Positions 42,909 through 52,400 of a stretch of 64,000 nt of DNA are shown one piece after another (within the stretch, counting starts at the first letter, position 1; each line of letters starts with the position of its first letter). Both the position numbers and the translations under genes were made by a program. The notes under the pieces are model-generated. The model did no database searches, had not been told where the DNA came from, and saw only the letters and a program-made list of their open reading frames with translations. The DNA is from Melastoma dodecandrum (lineage: Eukaryota > Streptophyta > Magnoliopsida > Myrtales > Melastomataceae): assembly GCA_029817715.1 (NCBI GenBank), contig JARUPY010000387.1, positions 6,510,001 through 6,574,000 on the forward strand. Reading direction: 5' to 3'.

Positions 42909-45791
42909 CTATCTATACCCTGCGATTCTACCCGTATGTTGCGACGGGGCTCTTGACTCAACAGATCTTCGAGACATTTCTTCTATTAGTGGAGGTGCAC
43001 TTGCAACCTCTGGTCGAGAGACTATTATATCTTCTCCCACATCACTAGCTCTTGAAGAGACTTCAGAGGGCGCTCTATTGAACGGTTCTCTCAGGATTGG
43101 CATCCTCACAGGCAAATGCCTGTCAGCCCTTTCGCTAAGCATAGGCAAATGCCTATCAGCTCTTTCACTGACCCTTGATGGATCTCCTAACATGAGAGTA
43201 ATTTCATTACCCCTTTGTCGGATGTTTGCCGCACTAATGGGTCTAGAACTACTACCAGGTTCAGTCATAACCCAACTCCTTGGCCAGGTTAATTCCAATG
43301 GATTCACCTCACGCCTATGGAACTGTTGGTAGTTGTTATGACCTTCCTCGAACAACTCTGTAAGTCTAGAGATGTTCCTCACCCCAGGACTAGTGGTGTT
43401 TACCAATCGGTAAATTACCCTGGTGTGATACGCCAAATACTTGGCCTGGGGATTCATACGATCCATATTCATCGACTTGATTCTTAAGGTCAATGAAGTC
43501 CCCAAACAGCGATCGTTCAAAGCCATCATAAAGTTTGGATGGACTTGGAACCATACAGGGCCATGTGCTAGATTGGCCTGTACCCCTGATATCAGCTGAT
43601 CTCTAAACTCTCGCCATCGTTTATCGATCACTGCTGCTACTACAGGACTATCCGCTGGTAAATGAAACAGTGGGACTAATCCTATCTGGATCAACCCAAT
43701 GTGTATATAGTTATATACACCTCTCGCGTTACGCATAGTATCTCTTATGCGTTGTACATTCAAGAGTGGGATATCCAAAGTCTCAAGCTCAGTGCTCGTG
43801 ACTTGAGCCGTAGCCTCGGTCTGCGAGATATCTATGGTCGATCGAAACCTAAATCTCGATACTTCATAAACCTCCCTCGCATTGACATTTGGCAACCTCC
43901 ATTCCAGAATTGACTGGGATGGATCTTCGTACTGATGGGTTTCCTCCAGTACTTGATTCGTTGTTTCCAAAGGAACCAACTCATCACCATCTCCTTCCCT
44001 CACTGCTCGCATCATGAACAGATGTTCGGTCCAGAGATCAGAATCGTCATCTGAGTCTGTATCATAATTTGACACAATCTCATAAATTGATTCTACTTCC
44101 GAGTCTAAGTCGGAAATCTCTTGCTCATCAATTGGTTCATAAGCAAGGACTTCTTCCTCACGACTCCTGTCATCTAGGAAGACGACCATACGGAGTCTTT
44201 CTCTCCTTTGGTTCTTCTTTGGACAACTATCCGCTTTGTGGTCTTTTGAACCACAAAACCAGCAGCAATTACAACTGCTCAAGGGTTTCCCTTTAGGACA
44301 TTTAGGCTCTCTGCCATGCTTTCTCTTGAAAGCATCTATCCTATCTTTATCCTTCAGGTTATCCTTTCTCCTCACAAACCTTCTTGGTTTGTAAGCAGGA
44401 CCTCCCCTTTGCTTACGCTGGACGTCCTTCTTGGGCCAAACTTTCTTTTTGTTGTACCCAACAAACTTCCTCTTACGAGGAAAGTTCCTTCTCTTCAAAG
44501 AGTCTCCTAGAGTACTGCGAGTGTCGCATCCATATCTTCCAGGCACATACTCTATCTGAGAACAACAGCTCTTGTTCAGGTATGGTAACTTCTTAGCTGC
44601 CTCTTTCACCTGGAGCTCAGTACATGCCTTACGCATTGCGTACTTCACCGCCTGAATTTTACCTCCAAGTCCAGAGACAAACTTTTCCTCACTCAGAAGT
44701 AATTCATAGGCCTTTTGCGCAACTTCCGGCCAAGGTTCGGGAAGTTTTGCAAAAAAGGTTCCTAATATGAACTGTTGTGATACTACATCCAGATTGCAAT
44801 AATACTTCTGGAATTCACACACGTAGCTATCAAACCAGCACATATCACAGATCTGTAGTTTAACTAGAGCGGTCAATGACTGCTCTTTTTCCACAGTCTC
44901 AGTGGATAATGAGAAACCACAGAACTCTCGTTTCAGGGCATCAGCTATTATTGCTAATACCCCGTCAACCGTCAGCGCTTGATCTATCTTTTCCTTAATG
45001 TCTGTGTGCGCCACTAAGGTTTTCAAGTATTTTTGCACTGTACCCATGAGGGCTGCTACACATAATTCGTAGACTGCTCCAGGAGGTACTCCTCCTGCCG
45101 ATGCCGTCATCCGAATAAGTGATAACCACTCATCTATCTTTTCAGATACGTGCTTTTCACAATCAATGTCCAGAAAAGCACCATGGGTTATTATTGGCTT
45201 TAAAATATTATCCCTTGGGACAAACTCCTGTTTAGTCCGATGAGGATAATCGGGCCTGTAAATTTCCCTTTTCGCAGTTACCAGTTCGTTAAACGTTCTA
45301 TTGTCTAAATGAACTGGGGTATCTTCTGCCAGACCTAAGACTTTTCTTAGGTCTTTTGCCAACTCCCCACTCTGGGAGTTCAAGTTTGCACTTCGCTTTT
45401 GTGAGTCTAAAATGAAAGGAGCTACTGACTCCTTATACATTTCATCCACACTCTTGCCTTGATTTTGTTTGGAATTTCTTCCTCCCAAATTCAATCTTTC
45501 AACTGGTTTTCCCGTAGTACTTTCCAGTCCAGAGTTCGCCTCGGCTTCAGGCCTTTTTAAACCTCTTTCTCTTTCCAGAGCGTCTAACATTGTATTTACA
45601 ATGGAGCCTACTTTCCTTGCCATCTGGTTTCGGCTTTCTAGACTTTCATTGCTCCCCTGAATGGTTAACTGAGTTAAAATATCATTTATACTCTTGCTAA
45701 CTCCAAAAGGAGACAATCTAGCCTTTGGAACGAACTCCAACCTCGATGGAGTCCCATAAGGATTTCCCGAAGATTTTCCTTCTCCAGCCAT
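42909..45791 (-). CDS. Pararetrovirus coat protein-movement protein frame
   Basis: 960 codons, ATG at 45791. Residues 150-400 are a helical capsid-like region (YELCVAALMG, LGTFFAKLPEPWPEV). 430-500 is strongly basic. A CCHC knuckle lies at Cys510-Cys513-His518-Cys523 (CWFCGSKDHKADSC), followed by an acidic stretch at 545-590, the usual coat-protein signature. Residues about 635-800 match the 30K movement family as seen in caulimovirids (VYNYIHIGLIQIGLVPLF, VIDKRWREF). The C-terminal tail has a duplicated SERADRHLP (876-894). Coat before movement in one frame is unusual: in most genera movement comes first. From memory, cavemo- and solendoviruses also place coat first. Amber stop at 42909-42911. 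Confidence 0.82.
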   Translation of the reverse strand: MAGEGKSSGNPYGTPSRLEFVPKARLSPFGVSKSINDILTQLTIQGSNESLESRNQMARKVGSIVNTMLDALERERGLKRPEAEANSGLESTTGKPVERLNLGGRNSKQNQGKSVDEMYKESVAPFILDSQKRSANLNSQSGELAKDLRKVLGLAEDTPVHLDNRTFNELVTAKREIYRPDYPHRTKQEFVPRDNILKPIITHGAFLDIDCEKHVSEKIDEWLSLIRMTASAGGVPPGAVYELCVAALMGTVQKYLKTLVAHTDIKEKIDQALTVDGVLAIIADALKREFCGFSLSTETVEKEQSLTALVKLQICDMCWFDSYVCEFQKYYCNLDVVSQQFILGTFFAKLPEPWPEVAQKAYELLLSEEKFVSGLGGKIQAVKYAMRKACTELQVKEAAKKLPYLNKSCCSQIEYVPGRYGCDTRSTLGDSLKRRNFPRKRKFVGYNKKKVWPKKDVQRKQRGGPAYKPRRFVRRKDNLKDKDRIDAFKRKHGREPKCPKGKPLSSCNCCWFCGSKDHKADSCPKKNQRRERLRMVVFLDDRSREEEVLAYEPIDEQEISDLDSEVESIYEIVSNYDTDSDDDSDLWTEHLFMMRAVREGDGDELVPLETTNQVLEETHQYEDPSQSILEWRLPNVNAREVYEVSRFRFRSTIDISQTEATAQVTSTELETLDIPLLNVQRIRDTMRNARGVYNYIHIGLIQIGLVPLFHLPADSPVVAAVIDKRWREFRDQLISGVQANLAHGPVWFQVHPNFMMALNDRCLGTSLTLRIKSMNMDRMNPQAKYLAYHTRVIYRLVNTTSPGVRNISRLTELFEEGHNNYQQFHRREVNPLELTWPRSWVMTEPGSSSRPISAANIRQRGNEITLMLGDPSRVSERADRHLPMLSERADRHLPVRMPILREPFNRAPSEVSSRASDVGEDIIVSRPEVASAPPLIEEMSRRSVESRAPSQHTGRIAGYR

Positions 45792-46902
45792 TTCAAGGAC
45801 TTGATTGACGAATCTGTTAAACTTTTGGGTTTAATTTGATTTTTAGAAAAAGACAAAAATAGGAGGTGCCGTAAATTGGGAATTTCCCAAACTCACACCC
45901 TAAAAGACAAAATATTTTTCCTACCACCGGTAAAAAGGAGCTAGACTCATGTTCTAGCAGCAAACATGGAGAATATCAAATCACAATTGAAAGATGATAT
46001 CCAAGCATGGAAACAGCTGACCTAATGAGGATCGAGGATCACTGTCGGTATCCCGCTTCCTTGTGGAACGACTCCTTCACCTTGTTATGACAAAGGATAA
46101 AAAGATTTCTAGGCACACCACAAGCCATCCAAGGAAAAGGGGGATCCCCAGTCTTAGACCATTTATATTTCATTATAGAAGAAGAAGCAAGGGTCACATA
46201 CATTTGCGCCTCTCCACTCCTGATATGCACCATGAAAACCCTCGTCATTATGGAGATTAAGGAAAACATTAAACATTAATAAGGAAACATTAAACATACC
46301 CGATCATCGTAGCGTTTTGTTTTGAAACAATGAGTTACGTGGTCAAAAAACTCTTGTTTATATATATTACTTTGAAAAATATTTACACTCTACGAGTTCC
46401 AGTCGTAAAGTGAACTCGCTATTAGAAATAACGAATTTTATGACAACTTTAGGAAATCGATGTTTTGTATCAACGAGTTCTTCACACATGATTGGTGACA
46501 TTGAAGTCGCCATAAAAACCATGAATTCTTGGTTCCGTGAATGAGAACTCGATAGTCCAAAAAGCTAGTTCGTAGTAGGTATCTTCCATATTCTTAAGAA
46601 TTTACCGCTTGGAACAATGATATTCATATTTTACTTATAAACAGGTCGTTGCTTATATCAAGTTATTTTGTAAATGGAATTCACTATTATGAACAGCGAT
46701 CTCAGAACTGAAAAATTTTAAAACATCGAACATAAATGGAAAATTAATAAATCTTATCTCAAACCAATAGACGATATATTTCATTTTTCCTGATATGAAC
46801 GTAAAAATGCAGATCGGGGTAAGCCCCACGGAAGTTATTCGAAAGCAGCAGCAGCAGGTTAATAAAATATCAACCCCCATCCGTCTCTATAATAGCGGAA
46901 TC
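45792..46902. other. Viral leader remnant and unassigned sequence
   Basis: 45792 to about 45990 is the 5' side of the coat/movement frame and holds a gggaatttccc palindrome at about 45879. A 76-codon minus frame (46039-46269) has no match I know and may be viral or host. 46270-46902 shows nothing recognisable. Confidence 0.4.
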
Positions 46903-46907
46903 CTTTT
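46903..46907. repeat. 5-bp target-site duplication, left copy (CTTTT)
   Basis: Identical to 48989-48993 on the other side of the solo LTR. Confidence 0.85.
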
Positions 46908-48988
46908 TGTTAGTCTTGGTTTTGATGATGAGCTTGAGAAGAGAATTGCTGTAACACTTCGCTTATTCTTAGTGATGAGCTTGAGAACTGTGTTGCTGGA
47001 CCACAGCAAGTAACAGTTACAGATTGCTGCGTTACAGTAAAGCGTTACTGTGATATTGCGCATAAATATTAAAAATATGGAAACATATTCTTTAATATCC
47101 ATGATTTATTTCGGACTAATTCAGAATATTTATCTGAGTGTCCACGTTCATTTAGTCTGGCTCATTGATCTCATTTATAATATTTAGGCATCTAAATATT
47201 ACGAGATTAGCTTTCCAAGTTTAATTTTGGAAACAAAATATTTCTTGGATATCCTGCAGCAATGTTATCCTGCAGCAATGTTACGCTGCAACCTAAGCAA
47301 TGTGTCGTTACACTTGAGAAATACCTTGCTGCATTACAGCAACACTACTTTGCGCTATTGCGCTGACGAAAGAATAATTATTATCCAGATTTGCTTATTG
47401 CAGTTTAATTATATTTAATGATGAAATATATTATCTGATTCTGATAATCATTACTTAATCTGATAAGATTATGCGTGGAAGGAATATCATCAAAGATTTC
47501 CTTCCATTCTTGGTCATTATGACCGTTGAGCATCCTGTTGCTGACTCACGATTACAGCTTCCTGTATTCTGATTTTAGGAAACAAATTATTCGTTTTTGG
47601 GAAACAGATTATTTGTTTCGTTCCTTCTTATGCCAGACGACCCTCACATAATCCTATAACGTTTTCGAACGATTTCTAAGTGGGCTGAGTGGTCTGAGTG
47701 GTCTAAGTGGTCGACGGAGAGCGGAAGGTGCTAAGTGTCTCCTGGTTCTTATTGCTCGCAAACTGCGTGCGAGGGTGTCAAGGGGATGAGTTCAGATTCC
47801 TTGATCGTCGTGAGAGGGACTAGGTGTCCTCGGTGCGTTCAACGAGCAGCCGGCGAATCGTCTGAGGGAAGCTAAGTGAATACCTGTGCTGATTGCAGTA
47901 ACCGGTTGCTGACCCATCGGCAAGAAGCCGTTCTTGTCGTGTCTTTTCGCAGGGAAGTCTCGAGCCTACGGAGTTTGAGCAGTTAGACACGCACTTGCGG
48001 GTGCGCGCCAGAAGTCTCGTGCCTGCAGGGTAGAGCAGGAGTTGGGAACGCCGCCGGAGTGGAAAGAGGTCCTCCCGAGCACAGGGGTGCTGTGCAGAAG
48101 TCTTGAACGCCTGATACAGAGGGTTAGTAAAGCAGGTTGCGTGGAAGCCAACGGATCGGAAAATTCCACCCTAAGCACTGGGTGTGCAGTGCAGTGAGTC
48201 ACGGCTGTGGTAACCGTGCACGTCCGAACTGAGTGTAGGACGGATACCTTCTAAGTGGTCTTTGTGGTTCTCTTTGTGATCTTTGTGGTGATCTATTTGA
48301 TCAACTTTGTGGTTGTCTCTCTTGCGCTTATAGACAGGATCATCCGGAGAAGGGACGAAATCTTTGTGGAAATCCTCTTCTGAGCAAACAAGTGCCGAAG
48401 CATTCCTTCGCTGTGAAGCAGAAACGGGCTGCTCTCTGAGAAGCCATTCTTCACTGTAAGGAATTATCTGTGAGGATTTATATACTAACACAACGTTGTC
48501 TCTCTGCTTTGATAGTCAGGTTTATATTAAGCGACAACGAGCTGTGTGCGAATCCTTTGAGCAATCAACTGCTGAGCGTGAGCATCATTCTGCTGGACAC
48601 GAGCAGACGTCCACTGTATGAGGAGCTGACCGTTGCCAGGAGTGATCATCTGTTGTACGGGATTCTAAATCTCACTTTGTGAGAAAAACTTACGCCTAGT
48701 GCAAGGGCTCTTTGCACCCATTATTTTCAAATAGTGGAATCACCTCTACGGTGGAAAGTGGACGTAGGTCGATTAAGGCCGAACCACTATAAACTACTGT
48801 GTCCCTTACGATCGCGTAAACACTAGTACGAGAATCCAACGATTAAGTCGTAACGGTTACACCAAAGCAGTTCTCATTCTGAGAAACGTTCTGCTGTGAT
48901 ACAGTACGCTTCCGCTGACGCTGAGAAAGGGCGAAAAAGTTATAAACACTAATTCAGCCCCCTCTTAGTGTTCCTGAACGATCCAACA
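46908..48988 (+). mobile_element. Solo LTR, Copia type, 2081 bp
   Basis: Starts TGTTAGTCTTGGTTTTGATGATGA and ends ...CGATCCAACA, giving TGTT/AACA termini. It is flanked by a perfect CTTTT duplication. The start (ttggttttgatgatga) and the end (aattcagccccctcttagtg) are both typical of large plant Copia LTRs, and I believe of the SIRE/Maximus group. No internal retrotransposon sequence is present, so it is the product of LTR-LTR recombination. Its 3' end lies 483 bp before the VAC14 start codon, in the same orientation. Confidence 0.85.
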
Positions 48989-48993
48989 CTTTT
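48989..48993. repeat. 5-bp target-site duplication, right copy (CTTTT)
   Basis: Identical to 46903-46907. Confidence 0.85.
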
Positions 48994-49471
48994 CCTTCCT
49001 CGTTTCTCCGCTCATCCGCTTGCTTCCCTGTTCGTTTCTTTTTTCTGCAGAGGGGTAGTTATTGATTGATCAAATCTTGTCCTTTTTATGTCTCTTTCCT
49101 GTCGTTCTTGTGGTGATTTTTCGCCTTCAACCCTCCTGGTGTCGTGGGTCTCTCTCCCGTTTCCTTTTTCTTATCTCTGGAGTGTAGGGAATAAGTTGTA
49201 GGGGATGACACCCGCCGGACATGTTCCTATTCGAGCAAGAGAGGATTAGGAAACGAGCGTGACCCCCCACCCCGACTGCTTTTGATTGCCCTTTTGCGCT
49301 TTTTTGGCCTTTGTGCGGGGAAGGGCGTGCCGGTGGAGGGAGGGTACTTTTTGTCCTAGCGGTTGTCGTTGGGATTGGCGGGAGGTGGGGGGGGGGTGCG
49401 AGGGGGGAGGGCAGGTTAGGGTTTCTATCTTCAGTTCTTGCTTCTTGAGCTTAGATTAATTAGACTGGGTT
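48994..49471 (+). promoter_or_regulatory. VAC14: VAC14 promoter-proximal region and 5' leader
   Basis: Pyrimidine-rich sequence typical of a plant 5' leader, without a clear TATA box. It contains a strong G-run block at about 49378-49415 (ggcgggaggtggggggggg, then gcgaggggggaggg). The original upstream promoter is cut by the solo LTR at 48988, so at most about 480 bp of native sequence precedes the start codon contiguously. Confidence 0.55.
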
Positions 49472-52400
49472 ATGGCGGATGCGCTGTCTGCGATTCCTGC
49501 ATTCGTGCTACGCAACCTCTCCGACAAGCTCTACGAGAAGCGCAAGAATGCAGCCCTCGAGGTTCTTCTCCCTTCCCTACCTTATACTGGCTTTCTGGTC
49601 GTGTTTATTTTACTTTGCTTGCTTGTCTGTTTGTTTATTAGATTGAGGGGATAGTCAAGCAGCTTGCAATCATAGGGGATCACGAGAAGATATCTGCCGT
49701 TATCGGCTTGTTAACCGCTGAGTTCACCTACTCCCCCCAAGCTAATCACCGCAAAGTATCTACGCCTGCATTTATGACTACTGTGGATGATTTGATCCTT
49801 TGGTGTTTTCCATATTGACTCGTCGGTACACTTGGTACCAATGCATTTCAGGGAGGACTTATTGGATTAGCTGCCGCTACAGTCGGTTTGAGTACTGAGG
49901 CTGCTCAGCATCTTGAGGTGGGAGGGTTTCTTTTCTTGGGTTTACAACAACTCTTTAGTTGACTGGCTACATACATGTTTTCTTAGATTCCCCTCCAGCT
50001 TTAAACTGATGTTCTGATCATGTCTTGTTAACCTTGATGCTTGATACTTGGTAACAGTGTGTTAATTGTTATGCTCTATGTTGCTGATCCTCCAATTTGT
50101 GATGATATATAATGTAGTTTATCTGGCATAGAGCTGGGGTTACTGAAATCATGGTCTCTTACTTATTAATGCAGAAAAAATGACATTATATATTGTGTCC
50201 TATTTCGCTGAATTCAGCATTGAAGTTTACTTATCTTAGCAAGTATGAGTTACTGCCTCTCTGCTAGTGATTGCATTGCATGCATTTTCTTTTCCTTAAT
50301 AAAGACTTTTCTGGCATCTTTCTGCAATTTCTGAAGTCATTTTCAATGTTGATTGATCTTTTCTTCTTATGCTGCTGATTTCATGTGGTGAAATGCATGT
50401 TTTAGAATAAAAGGAATTGATCGTCATCCCTAGTTATGGGAGCAATGCTTGGTGTTTGGTGAACTACCAGGAAGTCCATTCATAATCATTTTCTTCTGCA
50501 TTATCTTGGTTGCTTATTATTCAATCATTTTGCAACCAAATGTGTCTGCCTACGCTCAACCCAACGATATCAAAATCACATGGTTCTATTTGTTTTCTCT
50601 GTTATTGAATGGTATCTATCAATAATTTGAATAGTATCTGAACCATATGATTCTGACATAATTGGATACTATTCTAGATTTATGAACAATTTGAAAAACA
50701 ACCTTATTATGATGTTCTTCTGGGCTTTGTTTAAGAGTTATACACATAAATATTAGAATAATTCAGCTTAAAGATGACCATTACAAACCAATTGTCTATC
50801 TTTGTTTGTGCAAGTGTATTTCCCTCATTCTTTAACTAGTTCTTAGTAGCTGACGTGGCTCGAAATTTTTCAAATAGTGTTTACTTGTTTTAGTCTCGCT
50901 AATAAGTTTTCAAATAGTAGTTAGTTTTGCATGCTATGGATTGCATCATTATGTCTAAAATATTTTTTTTTCTTGTGTTCATGGAATTCCATATTAGCTT
51001 ATGTAAATGCGATTGCATAAATATAAGTCGATTCTTGCTTAACCCACTTGTTTGGTTGTGCCTTGTGTTGGGGAGATACTTGCTAGGATTTGATTATATT
51101 GCTTATCTAGTTAAGGATGTGAAATGCTATATCCTTCAATTTACGAGGAAATTGATTTTTTTCTTTAATTCATGACTCTATATCTGATGTCATTGTTTTC
51201 ATTCATTTCATGTTTTTTGCTTCTTTTTCTCCCAGCAAATTGTCCCACCTGTGCTTAATTCTTTTGCCGATCAAGACAGTAGAGTACGGTACTATGCTTG
51301 TGAAGCGTTGTATAATATCGCTAAGGTGAGAATAATCTATTAAGTTGTTGTCTGGCTCCCAACACTTATCCCTTGATAAATATGGCTTTTCTTCTTTCTT
51401 TGTTTATCTTGGCAGGTTGTAAGGGGGGATTTCATTATTTTCTTTAATCAGATTTTTGATGCTCTTTGTAAGCTCTCAGCCGATTCAGATGCTAATGTTC
51501 AGAGTGCTGCTCACCTCTTGGATCGACTTGTTAAGGTTTAGCTATTTTAGTCATTGACAGAAGAGCTTCAGCTTGGTAGTATGTGGTCAACACTATGCTT
51601 CTTGTATAAACTGAATATTGCTTGTGGCTCTTATTAAACAGGACATCGTCACTGAGAGCGATCAATTCAGGTCTGCTGAATGATATTTTGCTATCATTGG
51701 ACGGGTTAATACATCTTTATTAGCATGATGAACTGTTAAACATCTTTTTCTTCTGTGCTACCGTTCTTGATGTATGTCTTTTCCTTGCATCAGTATTGAA
51801 GAATTTATCCCCCTGCTGAGGGAGCGTATGAATGTCTTAAATCCCTATGTCCGTCAGTTTTTGGTTGGATGGATTACTGTCTTGGACAGTGTTCCCGATA
51901 TCGACATGCTTGGTTTTCTTCCTGATTTTCTTGACGGTAAATTTTCATCCTGTAAACTATATCTATCTGTTTCTCATCTCTTTGAGTCTTCAGGTACATA
52001 TACTTCTACTAAACCCATATCGTGTTTCTAGGTTTGTTTAATATGTTGAGTGATTCTAGCCATGAAATACGACAACAAGCTGATTCAGCCCTTTCGGAGT
52101 TTCTTCAAGAGATCAAAAACTCCCCAGTAAGATATCGTATTATTATAATGATTTTCCTTTTGTCTTGCATGTGATTAGTTAGTTCTTTCAAATGATTGTT
52201 TCTGCAGCCTGCAATTGGAGTGCTAGATGATGGTGGACTGTTAATGTAGTTTGACTCTTCTTATGCCTGCATTACTAATTTCAAGCAGAAGTTATGATCT
52301 AGTATTTTATGATTGATTGGTTATAGATATTATTATTTCTGCAAATTGTTAATTGTCTGTGTAACAAACTGCTTCTTTCAAAGTCTGTAGATTATGGAAG

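Larger units (their letters stand above)
37260..46270 (-). mobile_element. Endogenous pararetrovirus (Caulimoviridae-like), near full length
   Basis: Minus-strand block with coat, movement, protease, RT and RNase H domains of caulimovirid type. It has no integrase, a compact overlapping gene order, a TATA promoter at 38007-38015, and a tRNA-Met primer site about 525 nt downstream. The order along the minus strand is coat+movement frame, protease+RT(+RNase H) frame, zinc-knuckle frame, promoter, leader frame, primer site. In the circular virus genome the primer site would lead into the coat+movement frame, so the inserted copy is opened within the region between them. Both outer edges are estimates: no terminal duplication was found. 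Long open frames suggest a fairly recent insertion or weak decay. Confidence 0.88.

Noticed and set aside
37260..46270. Reading the 37-46 kb block as an LTR retrotransposon
   Set aside because: There is no integrase and no flanking LTR pair. Coat and movement domains are present, and the tRNA-Met site lies downstream of the genes as in an opened circular pararetrovirus.
46908..48988. A complete Copia element
   Set aside because: Only one LTR is present, the target duplication closes directly around it, and no gag-pol text lies within.
50927..51175. 82-codon frame and other short frames in VAC14 introns
   Set aside because: Inside well-defined introns, T-rich, with no known domain.
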